Assembly: GCA_028686345.1 (NCBI GenBank)
Contig: JAQUCE010000008.1
Location: 1-64,000, forward strand
DNA: 64,000 nt
From: Kiritimatiellia bacterium
GTDB taxonomy: Bacteria; Verrucomicrobiota; Kiritimatiellia; RFP12; UBA1067
Direction: 5' to 3'
In this document: positions 34,526 through 43,278 of the stretch, piece by piece
Layout of the letters: each line of letters opens with the position of its first letter
How positions within the stretch are numbered: position 1 is the first letter of the stretch
Notes under the pieces: model-generated
Databases searched by the model: none
What the model was told of the DNA's origin: nothing
Seen by the model: only the letters and a program-made list of their open reading frames with translations
Program-made: the position numbers and the translations under genes

Positions 34526-35717
34526 GGGTCCAGACAGAGTGATCCCGGCACTGCCGGATTTGGAGTCTTGCATTTTTCCCGAATTTGAAAAACTAATAAC
34601 GAATGCAGGGCTTTGTGCAGGAATCTTGGCCTATAAGCAATCCCAGCATTCACAGTACACTGCGATGTGCTCTGTTGCAGTGCCATTGGCTCCGTTCAAA
34701 GGGTCGTCATCAGACAGTTTAACAGCACAACTTTTGGATTGTCACATGCATTACCCACGGCCGCACGTCCACTCGCTTAAATCGTCTAAGTTCTGGAAGG
34801 AGTTGTCCGCAGTCTGTGATACAAGTAGCTGGCGCAAGCGCGCTCTCTTCATCCCTTTTTTGGTTGGTGATGATGCATTGGACTTTCTGCTATTCTCTGC
34901 GGATGATGACTCAATGAAAGTAACCTCGGACATCATCAACGCCTGGAGTGAGTTAGCTGCGCACGTCGCTGCGATCATGCATGCAGATCAGACCGTCAGA
35001 AATCTCGAAGTTACAGAACACTACATAAAGGAACTCGGACACGATCTTGCAAGCTCTGTGCAGGCGATCATCTCAAAAGTGCGGAATATTAGACTGGGAC
35101 ACGTTACTGGCACTCTAGCGACAACGAAACTAGCAGAGGCGGAAGCAGAGATTATGTCCATATATCGTTCATCCGACACGATGGGGATAACGGTCGATCC
35201 GATGTATAACATCCGTGATGGCTCTGATTTTAGTATTATCGATGTTGTCGACACTGTCATACGTCTTTGTGAAAGTGAAGCTGCTGAGCGACACATCACA
35301 CTAGAACGAGAAGTTGATCTGTCTAAACCGGTCTTGTGGGGCGATTGTAAAGCTATTGAATCTGCGCTTACTCAATATGTTATGAATGCCATTAAATATT
35401 CTCGGGGTTCATCGAAGATAGATATCCGGGCGAGATGTGAGGCGCAAGGCAGAATTCAAGTGTCCGTCTCGAATGTAGGTATTAGTATTACTGAGAAGTT
35501 CGCGGCGAAGATGTGGGATTTTGGAGAAAGAGGAAGGGAAGCACTTGAACTTCATGTCAATGGGAGCGGAATAGGTCTTTTCACGGTTCAAAAAATTGTG
35601 AGAGCCCATGGAGGTACGGTGGGGCATTTGGCGACCGGATCCAAGGGTCAGCGAAACACATTCAGCTTCCTTATCCCTAGAAGAGACCTTTTGCGCAAAG
35701 AGAGTTGCTTTCGTTAG
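34509..35717 (+). CDS. Soluble histidine kinase
   Basis: 402 aa, starting at a GTG inside the previous gene with AGAGGTG upstream. There are no membrane segments. The N-terminal ~160 residues look GAF-like (LFIPFLVGDDALDFLLFSADDD). A phospho-acceptor box follows, KELGHDLASSVQAI with H178, then an HATPase_c domain (ALTQYVMNAIKYSRGSSKI as N box, GSGIGLFTVQKIVRAHGG as G2 box). The probable target is the receiver domain of the HD protein encoded just upstream. As a cytoplasmic sensor within a defence island it could sense infection, but this is inference. Confidence 0.8.
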   Translation: MSSLNKGPDRVIPALPDLESCIFPEFEKLITNAGLCAGILAYKQSQHSQYTAMCSVAVPLAPFKGSSSDSLTAQLLDCHMHYPRPHVHSLKSSKFWKELSAVCDTSSWRKRALFIPFLVGDDALDFLLFSADDDSMKVTSDIINAWSELAAHVAAIMHADQTVRNLEVTEHYIKELGHDLASSVQAIISKVRNIRLGHVTGTLATTKLAEAEAEIMSIYRSSDTMGITVDPMYNIRDGSDFSIIDVVDTVIRLCESEAAERHITLEREVDLSKPVLWGDCKAIESALTQYVMNAIKYSRGSSKIDIRARCEAQGRIQVSVSNVGISITEKFAAKMWDFGERGREALELHVNGSGIGLFTVQKIVRAHGGTVGHLATGSKGQRNTFSFLIPRRDLLRKESCFR

Positions 35718-35773
35718 TGTGAGTGTTGGCAGAAGGAGAGAAGAAAAACATGCAAACATCATCAGTAAAAAAA

Positions 35774-36387
35774 TGCCAAAGATGATAGTGTTTCTTATAA
35801 CGATGGTTACTTACGTTGTACCGATTCTTGCGATCGCCATTTCGGCATTGACCTTCTTTGGTACAAAGGAGAAACTGGAAAGAAGAGAATGCCTTTCGCG
35901 TTTACAAAGAGGTCTCTTCGCAGTTGGACGCTGCATGCCGAATAGGCACAGATTTATGCATTTCGTTTCAAAGCGATGAATCTTTATCGGCTAGGGATGT
36001 TCTTTTGGAGGAATTTACTGTTCATCATGTCCGTTAAAGGACAATAGCACTCGATTGAAACATGAGCTAGGATTGTACTTTGGACCTGAGCTTTCCGAAC
36101 ACGCCCTAAGACTTGCTAATATTCTTTTAGAGGTTGACCAGGGCCATGGGCCGCGGTCTATGGCTGAACTGCGCAAGGAATCGGAACATCAAAAGATGTA
36201 TGATCAAAGCACTGTCTGGACTGCCAAAGGCTGGTACGGCATGACCGAGCAGAATTTTACGTGTCCTAATGAAGCACTTCGTTCGAAGCTGCTTCGTGCG
36301 ATGGGTGGTCGTGAGGCAAGGGCACTCGAAAAGGAAGAGCTCCGACGGATAGAAGAACAGAATCGTAGATCGGCAGAAGCGTGGTAA
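35774..36387 (+). pseudogene. Single-pass membrane protein with two frameshifts
   Basis: An N-terminal membrane helix, MIVFLITMVTYVVPILAIAI, is followed by KEKLERR. The text then continues in a second frame from ~35880 (ENAFRVYKEVSSQLDAACRI to FTVHHVR) and in a third from ~36040 (LKHELGLYFGPELSEHALRL to the stop at 36387). All three segments read as one helical cytoplasmic domain of ~190 residues. Either two indels have inactivated it or the sequence carries two errors. It follows the kinase by 56 bp and may belong to the same operon. Confidence 0.6.
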
Positions 36388-36535
36388 AGATCTCGTTCTG
36401 CTAAACAGTGGCAGCGAATCAAGAGGTCTTAGAAAGAGACTTAAGAGAAATAGTTGATAACGGCAACACCATCGGAAAGCGGATATAACACCCCTGTGTT
36501 TATTGTTTATTTCATCTTGGAATAAGGAATAGACC

Positions 36536-36655
36536 ATGCGAGTATCAGAATACTTCTAGTTAAACCGAACCCAACCAACACTCGATTTTGTTGATGTCAA
36601 TATCCGTGCTGCCATCCGGTCAAGCACTTTTTGGGCATCTGATGTTACAAAATAA
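36536..36655 (+). pseudogene. N-terminal gene scrap with a nonsense codon
   Basis: MRVSEYF, a TAG stop, then LNRTQPTLDFVDVNIRAAIR. In my recollection hypothetical proteins with SEYF.LNRTQP.LDFVDVD... starts are widespread, so this looks like the first ~40 codons of one, with a stop in place of an arginine/lysine codon and the remainder deleted. Confidence 0.35.
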
Positions 36656-36694
36656 AATTACACTCGAAAAAGACTATGAAATAACTATGCGCTT

Positions 36695-36748
36695 TAATTG
36701 TCGTCAATATTAAGTTATAATTGTCGTTATGTTAAAAAGTAATTGTCG
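36695..36748. repeat. Three TAATTGTCG direct repeats at 22-23 bp spacing
   Basis: Copies at 36695-36703, 36718-36726 and 36740-36748. A two-helical-turn spacing suggests repeated protein binding on one DNA face. Such spacing and a TTTAATTGTCGTC core resemble transposase-binding repeats at the ends of Tn7-like (TnsB/TniA) transposons, or an operator array for the downstream winged-helix protein. Confidence 0.6.
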
Positions 36749-36929
36749 CTGACCATTTGCGTTGGATAGTGCACTGGTCACTCTCGGTCCACAGAATTCA
36801 GACAACAGAGAATCGCCATGATCACCTCTTTTAATTCAATAAATCGTTTTTATAATAACAAGTCACACGTCCTGCTGATTGTAAGCGGGATATCTTTTCT
36901 GTCTATATATTTTGAATGGAAATAAACAG

Positions 36930-38330
36930 ATGAATTGGTTTGACACACAACCTTCTTATGATAAGTGGCCCTCACCAAAACATCGTGATATTGGCCTTTT
37001 TTCTAATGCTTCACTTTATGCGGATGCTTTGACTCTGGCAGCAGAGTCTGATCTTGGTTTAAACGAAGACATTATCAAGGGGGAGTTAGGCCCGCGCCGA
37101 GCAGGGCTTGCTGAAAGGCGACCTATCTTTGACGCGGAAGAGGGTTTTATTTCGTATCGCGGTATTTCGCAAAGGGTAGCGCGTGATCTGTTAAAAGAAT
37201 TGATCCGGTTTGGCTGGATACGGCGCCAAGATCGACCAAGTGCTGATATGTACGTGCTTACAGATGAAGGCAGCTACACCTTGTCACTTCATCAACGAAG
37301 CACCTATGAGTTTCGCCAGATAGTTGCTGGCAAACTCCAGCAACTGTACTCGGTGCCGGGATGGTTTATTGACCGACTCTGGAAAATAAACGTTGAACAC
37401 CAGGGTGAAGTTTTTATTCCGATGCCTAACAAAACGTGGGCTCCACCAGCATGGAAATGGGAAAACAATGATTGGCGGCCAGAGCTAAAAGACTTAACGC
37501 TTGAGTCCTTGCGGCGTGCTAACAAAGTGCTTTCAGGCAGTCTACCAGTAGTGGAAGCGGAATGGGTTTCTGCTGTTCAGAAAGCTTGGTCACGGCTCGG
37601 TAGCCTTAAACGTAAAGAATTTCATACCCGCGAGATCATAGTGGATGGCTTTTCGCCGCGTCAGCGCCTTACCATGTCTATGCAAGAGGCCGCTATCGCA
37701 CTCCTTTTTGACCCAAAACCTCCGCATGAGAATAGGCCAGATATTCATACCCGTGGCACTCGTAAATACATTATTTCCGAAAAATCACCTCGTATTTTGA
37801 GGCTTTGGACAGCGAGACTCGAAGATCTCAATATGTTGTTTTACACGGATAATGTGCGGGATGCTCCAGGACGGTTAATGTTCCCTGTTGCTGTTTTTTT
37901 GACTGACAAGCCTTCTGCTGATTTTGTGCGACAAGAGGGCATTGCTACTCCTACTGGACAGCATCTCTATTATCACATGCCGAAGTGGGATCAACACAGT
38001 GAAACGTTTATGGCAACTCTTCACGATGTCCATTGGAGTGTTTCTAGACGTGTGGGCTCTTTTTATATTTCTCTTCTTGATGTGCGCGATGAAGTTTGCC
38101 GCCAACTTAGAATTAGTGCAGCTTGGTTTGACGAACTACTTCGCCAAGCGGTTAGCTATTGTTTGATGCCAAACTCGTTGTGGTCACTTTCGATTGAAAG
38201 TGATGTTCGAGAAGACCAGCAGTCAGCACATGGACTCCAACGGCGCCCTGTATGGCAAAGCGCTACGCCTTACTCTCTTATTGCAATCAGAAAACGAATC
38301 GACCCTAGTCAGGAGATAAATCATGTATAA
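36930..38330 (+). CDS. Uncharacterised winged-helix-like protein, first gene of a four-gene operon
   Basis: 466 aa. Residues ~15-110 look like a DNA-binding winged helix (ISQRVARDLLKELIRFGWIRRQD, YVLTDEGSYTLSLH), and the rest is mixed alpha/beta without a motif I know (RPVWQSATPYSLIAIRKRI at the end). The ATG at 36930 is preferred; a TTG at 36912 is in frame. The stop overlaps the ATPase start by 8 nt. It has no membrane segments. The N-terminal wing could bind the repeats upstream, or substrate DNA. I cannot match the protein to a named defence family. Confidence 0.6.
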   Translation: MNWFDTQPSYDKWPSPKHRDIGLFSNASLYADALTLAAESDLGLNEDIIKGELGPRRAGLAERRPIFDAEEGFISYRGISQRVARDLLKELIRFGWIRRQDRPSADMYVLTDEGSYTLSLHQRSTYEFRQIVAGKLQQLYSVPGWFIDRLWKINVEHQGEVFIPMPNKTWAPPAWKWENNDWRPELKDLTLESLRRANKVLSGSLPVVEAEWVSAVQKAWSRLGSLKRKEFHTREIIVDGFSPRQRLTMSMQEAAIALLFDPKPPHENRPDIHTRGTRKYIISEKSPRILRLWTARLEDLNMLFYTDNVRDAPGRLMFPVAVFLTDKPSADFVRQEGIATPTGQHLYYHMPKWDQHSETFMATLHDVHWSVSRRVGSFYISLLDVRDEVCRQLRISAAWFDELLRQAVSYCLMPNSLWSLSIESDVREDQQSAHGLQRRPVWQSATPYSLIAIRKRIDPSQEINHV

Positions 38331-39735
38331 TAATAATAATTTTTTCCGCAATGCTCCCATTGGCGAAATTGATACAATAGATCGTTATCAATCTCTTGGG
38401 CTGCGGGACAACCCTTTTCCTTCAAAGCCGGGGGTGCGTGTCAATAGTGAGGACATTCGTTCAAACGGTACGATCTACGAGCCGTCGGTGCGAGAAACTG
38501 AACAGGCTGAATTTGAGCAAATCTTTCTGCCTGGGCCAAGGAATCCGCATGCGAAAACGTGTGCTTTTGTGATGGATTACGCTACAAGCAGTGGCAGAGG
38601 TATTGGAAAAACGGCTTTTCTTAACTACCAGACACGTAGAGTAAATGAAGATTGGGGCCAAAGTGCAACCGAAGGTCAATCTTTAATATTTGCTGTGCGT
38701 ATACAGCCTGTGGCAGAAACACGTAAATTTTGGGAATTTGCAAAATTGATAGCAAAAGCCCTCGTTGATGAATACGTTTTAGCCAAGGCCATGTGGCGAA
38801 TTCGATATTTTCACCAAGCTCTGCCAAACGAAGTGCGCTTAAAAGTCACAGATCCCGAGACGACGATTGGATCCGATACTTGGCTACGTGCCCAAGGTGT
38901 TGAACCGCTCTATTTTGCGGAGCACATTAGAGATGATTTGGAGAAAATTGGAATTCCTTCCGAAGTCGCCAAGAAGTTGGCGTATTTCGGAAATGACCAT
39001 GGCCGATTCAACGAAACTTTTATGGATGTTGAAACTGATTTTTTCTGGCGGAAGCATGGAAACGAGTTTGTCTTTGAGTGGCTCGTTAAAATTTTTCGCT
39101 ATGCCGGAATCAGCAATGGGTTGCTTCTCGTCGATGAAGTGGAGAAGATCGTACTCTACCAAAATAAATCTGAGCGTAGGTCCTTTGTTGAATCACTTCG
39201 CTATTGTTTTTTTGACGGTGAACACGAAAATACGAAATACTCTTTCTTTCGGATACTGCTGACAATTCATCCGTATGTTCAGGAACTTCTTCTGCCTCAT
39301 TGGGAAGCATCGGGACTGGACAGGTTTGCTGCGTTAAGTAGAGAACTATCAAAAAACTTTACCATTTACTTTAACCCTATTGAAAACGCAATGGCCGTGG
39401 CAATGACTAGTAAATATTTGGAGAGATTTCAATTACCTGACACAATTCCGGCCAATCAGCATCTTCACCCGTTTGATGAAGCCGCAATCATTGAGGCAAC
39501 GCGCTTAACGAAAGGCGTTCCTGGTAAATTATTGACCTTTCTCCATGAGATGATTGAGCACGCTGTGGGTAAGGGAGAAACGTTTGTTTCCGCTGCATTC
39601 ATTCGAGAATTTGCCACGACACCGACGCGTAAAGCGCATGAGGGCGAAGATGACCAAGTACCAGAGCCCTTGAAGAACCCGCTAGCTGATCTAAAAGGTT
39701 CTGGTTTGGCACCTAAGAGAGGGGTGTCAGAATGA
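38323..39735 (+). CDS. AAA+ ATPase of the four-gene operon
   Basis: 470 aa. The P-loop GRGIGKTAF is at 91-99 and Walker B LLLVDEVEKI has D271-E272. An ORC/TnsC-like layout follows, with sensor-type IRFxxLLTIHP-like text (FFRILLTIHPYVQELL) and a C-terminal helical lid (AIIEATRLTKGVPGKLLTFLHEMIEHA). The N-terminal region, LGLRDNPFPSKPGVRVNSED, is distinctive. It shares overlaps with both neighbours (8 nt upstream; 4 nt downstream, ATGA), so it is tightly co-translated. It is a probable molecular switch or motor for the PIN nuclease of the operon. No family name recognised. Confidence 0.7.
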   Translation: MYNNNNFFRNAPIGEIDTIDRYQSLGLRDNPFPSKPGVRVNSEDIRSNGTIYEPSVRETEQAEFEQIFLPGPRNPHAKTCAFVMDYATSSGRGIGKTAFLNYQTRRVNEDWGQSATEGQSLIFAVRIQPVAETRKFWEFAKLIAKALVDEYVLAKAMWRIRYFHQALPNEVRLKVTDPETTIGSDTWLRAQGVEPLYFAEHIRDDLEKIGIPSEVAKKLAYFGNDHGRFNETFMDVETDFFWRKHGNEFVFEWLVKIFRYAGISNGLLLVDEVEKIVLYQNKSERRSFVESLRYCFFDGEHENTKYSFFRILLTIHPYVQELLLPHWEASGLDRFAALSRELSKNFTIYFNPIENAMAVAMTSKYLERFQLPDTIPANQHLHPFDEAAIIEATRLTKGVPGKLLTFLHEMIEHAVGKGETFVSAAFIREFATTPTRKAHEGEDDQVPEPLKNPLADLKGSGLAPKRGVSE

Positions 39736-40151
39736 GACTGGGACATAGAAAGGAGCTTCACCGCATTGTGACGGACGACTGTACAGAGTTACAGGATGCC
39801 TTTTTTAGCATAGGTGACCTTTTAGAGGAAATTGAGCCCTTACATAAAGCCGGCAAGGATCAAAAGGCTTGTGATTTGATCAATGCGTGCGAACAGTTTG
39901 TAGATAATGGAACCATTGTAATGTTTGATCTAAACAGGGACACTCTACACCTCAGTCTGTATGAGAGAGAGTCTGAATGGGGTGGTAATCCATTGGCTTT
40001 ATGGGCACCTGCAGCGTGCACTGCTGTTCGATGCGAGCATTCATTTCGATTGCTTCAGATACGTGAATGGGATCTGATTAATAGTGAAAACCTTCTCGGT
40101 CAAGTTGATCATGTGTATGCGCCTGAGGAACTGCGAGGGAGCCATGGCTGA
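39732..40151 (+). CDS. Small uncharacterised protein of the four-gene operon
   Basis: 139 aa, with ATGA overlap with the ATPase stop. Helical N-terminus (ELHRIVTDDCTELQDAFFSIGDLLEEIEPLHKAGKD) and a beta-rich second half. No catalytic motif and no membrane segment. Its stop overlaps the PIN gene by 8 nt. It could be an adaptor or inhibitor of the nuclease, much as antitoxins precede PIN toxins. Confidence 0.6.
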   Translation: MRLGHRKELHRIVTDDCTELQDAFFSIGDLLEEIEPLHKAGKDQKACDLINACEQFVDNGTIVMFDLNRDTLHLSLYERESEWGGNPLALWAPAACTAVRCEHSFRLLQIREWDLINSENLLGQVDHVYAPEELRGSHG

Positions 40152-40656
40152 CATTTGTATGGACACTAACATTCTAGCTGATTTTTTGAAGCAATATTTT
40201 TCTCCACGCAAAATAACTGAATTTGTTGTCGAAGAGAGTATTCACATGCACCATAACCACTGCCAACGCATTAACACTTTGTTGCGCTCGCATTATCGGT
40301 ATCAGGATAGCGGAGAACCGCCCTTTGGTTTGTTGGTTGCATCTTCTGTGGCTTTTGTCGAGCTTGCTAGAAAATTTGATTCAATTTTTAAGGGACAAGT
40401 GACAATTAACCAATTCGCGGCTTTCATTGACGACCCACCTCCGTTTTTTACAATCGAACCTCTGGGTCTGGATGTTTTGCGACAGCTTGTTGCCCTTCCT
40501 TCTTGCTGCAAGATAAGAGGTAAACATAAAGGCATAGAAGCCATAGATAACTTACACGCTGCGACTGCGTGTATTCGAGAAGACTGTGCACTTGCAGTAA
40601 CAGACGCAAAACTCGTAGCCGCCTATAAAAAGGAAACTTTGTTGGTTTTAGTGTAA
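40144..40656 (+). CDS. PIN-domain nuclease of the four-gene operon
   Basis: 170 aa, started at 40144 after GAGGGAG. All four acidic PIN residues are visible: D6 region (ICMDTNILADFL), E in SSVAFVELARKF, D in IEAIDNLHAATA and D in LAVTDAKLVAAY. It is therefore probably an active single-strand ribonuclease. It is longer than VapC (~130 aa), with an inserted His-rich helix (SIHMHHNHCQRINTLLRSHY). It is the last gene of the unit and the likely effector. Confidence 0.75.
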   Translation: MADICMDTNILADFLKQYFSPRKITEFVVEESIHMHHNHCQRINTLLRSHYRYQDSGEPPFGLLVASSVAFVELARKFDSIFKGQVTINQFAAFIDDPPPFFTIEPLGLDVLRQLVALPSCCKIRGKHKGIEAIDNLHAATACIREDCALAVTDAKLVAAYKKETLLVLV

Positions 40657-40732
40657 TGATAAGCGGCAGAAGGGGTGCTTGTATCTTCGGACATTGACCA
40701 AAAATCGAAAGAGAGTGTATAAGATAACTCCG

Positions 40733-40834
40733 ATGACAGATGTCGTGCTGCCGTCTTATGTTCCGGAACGGAACGCGACACAGCTGAAAAACGTGATTTT
40801 TGAAAGGATAAACCATTACCCAAGAGTCAAATGA
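40733..40834 (+). CDS. 33-codon ORF of uncertain reality
   Basis: MTDVVLPSYVPERNATQLKN followed by VIFERINHYPRVK. No ribosome site and no homologue known to me. It lies between the PIN gene and the next ORF and ends 9 nt before it, so it might be a remnant or a leader. Confidence 0.2.
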   Translation: MTDVVLPSYVPERNATQLKNVIFERINHYPRVK

Positions 40835-40843
40835 GGTAACACT

Positions 40844-41293
40844 ATGACAACACTCTACTACAAAGGCTGCCAGCCTTTTCTTTTCGATGGTGAGAGCCGC
40901 CTTCATGCGCTCGGGGGCCTTCTCGCGCCCGGCGGCGAGTCCATCCTCACCGTCTCCGTCAAAACTCACTATGCCGGCACCGAAGCCCACCGCGCACTCT
41001 GCGATCTCCTGCGCCACATCCGCGACACTCACCTGCCCGATCTTGCTGTCACCGATGAGAGTGACTTCTGGGAGCACGGCGACGAAATCGAACTCAAGAA
41101 TTACTTTGCGCGTCTTGACCGTCTGACCAAAGATTTTTCGGAGCACCTGGAAAATGATGTCGCGCCCGCACCTGCCGCCGGCACCGACAACCTCATCGAC
41201 TGCACCACCCTTGCGGCTGAGATGGCCCATCGACTTAAAGCACACGATTCCCACCCTTTGCCGGGGGGAGTGCTAGGTGGGAGCTGGTTTTAA
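40844..41293 (+). CDS. Hypothetical protein (149 aa), GC-rich codon use
   Basis: MTTLYYKGCQPFLFDGESRL... EAHRALCDLLRHIRDTHLPDLAVTDESDFWEHGDEIELKNYFARLDRLTKDFSEHL. TGAGGTAA precedes the ATG. Codon use is clearly more GC-rich than the PIN and Qat genes on either side, suggesting a different origin. The C-terminus (LPGGVLGGSWF) looks accidental, so the gene may be truncated. The family is not recognised. Confidence 0.5.
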   Translation: MTTLYYKGCQPFLFDGESRLHALGGLLAPGGESILTVSVKTHYAGTEAHRALCDLLRHIRDTHLPDLAVTDESDFWEHGDEIELKNYFARLDRLTKDFSEHLENDVAPAPAAGTDNLIDCTTLAAEMAHRLKAHDSHPLPGGVLGGSWF

Positions 41294-41382
41294 TTTTACA
41301 GAGGAGCTTAAGAAGAAAAATTGCGGAGGTCGTCAAATGATAACAAGATGTGCTTATCGCACAAACGAAAAGGAGTTTCACA

Positions 41383-43275
41383 ATGTGGTCTGACAATGAA
41401 ACGTCTGATGATCTCTTTGGTTTTCGGGTCCACGCTGATCTTATTCGTGAGCTCATTATGGATCCTACTGTATTGCCTGCTACCATTGGAGTGTATGGCG
41501 ATTGGGGTGGCGGTAAATCAAGCATCATGCAAATGTTGCGGGATGATTTCGAAAAGGAAGCTGGAACTTCGAACACGGAAGTTAATCCTTATGAGGGTGT
41601 AGCAGTTCTTTATTTTAACGGTTGGCTTTTTGAGGGGTATGATGATGCTAAGGCCGCGTTGTTGAGTTCTATTCTGACCGCATTGTGTGAACATAAAAAA
41701 TTCGGGGCAAAACTCCGAGATCGCGCCGGAAAGTTGCTAAAGCAAGTGAACTACATGCGGGCCTTGCGGATGCTTTTCTCGGGCGCTGTAACGGGTGGCG
41801 TTGCAGCGGCGACAGGCGGTGTCGGACTCGCGGCTCTATTCCCAGCACTGCTCAGTGGTACATTGACGGGAGTGAAGAATGCATCGCCTGATGCTATCGA
41901 TAAAGCTGTCCGGACCGATGCCGGTTCGACTTCAGATAAAGCACCCTCCGATATTCGCCAGTTTCGTGATGATTTCGCATCGATGCTTGGAGAAAGCGAT
42001 ATCAAGACATTGGTTGTCCTGATTGATGATCTCGACAGATGTTCCCCGGATCGGATCATTGAAAATCTTGAAGCAATCAAGCTTTTCCTTAATGTTCCGA
42101 ATACAGCCTTCGTAATTGGAGCAGATCGTCGGATCATACGACAAGCAGTGGTTTGGCGGTATCGCGATACCCTGAAGGCATCGGCAGATGGGCAATCCGA
42201 CCCGAGCGAACGGCTGGTAGATGACTATCTAGAGAAACTTATTCAGATACCGTATCGCCTCCCACGCCTTTCGCCGTCTGAGGTTGAAACGTACCTTACG
42301 CTATTATTTTGTAAACGTTATCTGAAACCCGAACTTTTCCAACGTGTTTGTGAGACATCGCGAAATCAAAGAGCTAAAGACCGTTACTGCACGTTTGCTC
42401 AGACAAATGTATTGGAAGTTCTAAAAGGCGTTACTTTGCCCTCTAAACTTTCTGAGTCTCTACGTATAGGGGCACGTATCGCAACGCAGGTTACGGATGT
42501 TTTGCAGGGAAACCCACGGCAGGTAAAGCGGTTCCTTAACGCGTTCTTTCTTCGTCGGAAGCTAGCTGATGTTGCAAAACTTGATGAAGTTAACGATGAG
42601 GTTTTGGTGAAGATTATGTTATTAGAATATGCTGCTCCGAGGCTATTTGACAAATTATTTGCGAGCATGGATGGCCAGACAGGCTTGGTCGAAATTCTTG
42701 CAGAGTTGGAACCGAAGCCAGAAACTAAGAGAACGGTAACGACATCGGCAGCAAAAGACGGTCTCGAGGAATGGTCGCACATGAACCGTTGGCTCGAGAC
42801 GGAACCTCTGTTGGCTGCCATTGATTTGCGTGACTACATGTGGGTGACGCGAGATCGATTGGGTTCAACCTTGAGTGGGACGACCATGGTTCCTCCAGTA
42901 GTAAGATCGGTTCTAAAAAAAGTACTTAGTAGGATGGGTGATGCTGCAGGGCGGAAGGAGATTCAACAGCTTCAAACTGCGGAGCGCTCGGCGTTAGTAC
43001 AGTTGCTCGTATCACTTGTTGAACGATCACCCGAAAACATGAAGGCATTTCAAGCATTGCTGGCGACCGCCGAAATTGACGAGCAATTTGTAGAGAATTT
43101 CAAGGCCGTGGTGGACCGCATTCCAAAAGAAGATCTACCACCGGCTTTAGCTGTTCTTATTGTTACGGCCGCTCGTAAGGCAACCCCTTTAGGGGCGGTT
43201 TGTCAGTCGATCATCGATGCAAACCAAGATGGGAAAAGCAAATTTGCTCAGACGTTGAAGCAAAAAAAAAGGTAA
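41383..43275 (+). CDS. qatA: QatA, KAP-family P-loop NTPase
   Basis: 630 aa from the ATG at 41383, preceded by AAAGGAG. Walker A GDWGGGKS at residues 39-46; a glycine/alanine-rich hydrophobic segment (GAVTGGVAAATGGVGLAALFPALL) of the kind inserted in KAP ATPases; Walker B TLVVLIDDLDRC; then NTAFVIGADRRII and a conserved GNPRQVKRFLNAF. With QatB, QatC and QatD downstream it forms the QatABCD anti-phage system; QatA is the ATPase. The frame is intact. Confidence 0.88.
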   Translation: MWSDNETSDDLFGFRVHADLIRELIMDPTVLPATIGVYGDWGGGKSSIMQMLRDDFEKEAGTSNTEVNPYEGVAVLYFNGWLFEGYDDAKAALLSSILTALCEHKKFGAKLRDRAGKLLKQVNYMRALRMLFSGAVTGGVAAATGGVGLAALFPALLSGTLTGVKNASPDAIDKAVRTDAGSTSDKAPSDIRQFRDDFASMLGESDIKTLVVLIDDLDRCSPDRIIENLEAIKLFLNVPNTAFVIGADRRIIRQAVVWRYRDTLKASADGQSDPSERLVDDYLEKLIQIPYRLPRLSPSEVETYLTLLFCKRYLKPELFQRVCETSRNQRAKDRYCTFAQTNVLEVLKGVTLPSKLSESLRIGARIATQVTDVLQGNPRQVKRFLNAFFLRRKLADVAKLDEVNDEVLVKIMLLEYAAPRLFDKLFASMDGQTGLVEILAELEPKPETKRTVTTSAAKDGLEEWSHMNRWLETEPLLAAIDLRDYMWVTRDRLGSTLSGTTMVPPVVRSVLKKVLSRMGDAAGRKEIQQLQTAERSALVQLLVSLVERSPENMKAFQALLATAEIDEQFVENFKAVVDRIPKEDLPPALAVLIVTAARKATPLGAVCQSIIDANQDGKSKFAQTLKQKKR

Positions 43276-43278
43276 CTT

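Larger units (their letters stand above)
36388..36929. other. Intergenic region with a gene scrap and iterated TAATTGTCG sites
   Basis: It holds a short gene remnant at 36536-36655 and three spaced 9-bp repeats at 36695-36748. The remainder up to 36929 is AT-rich leader of the following operon. No other gene is supported. Confidence 0.55.

Noticed and set aside
40448-41254. 268-aa minus-strand frame across the PIN gene and the GC-rich gene
   Set aside because: Antisense to the PIN gene with its complete acidic tetrad; composition is Ser/Leu-rich and unordered.
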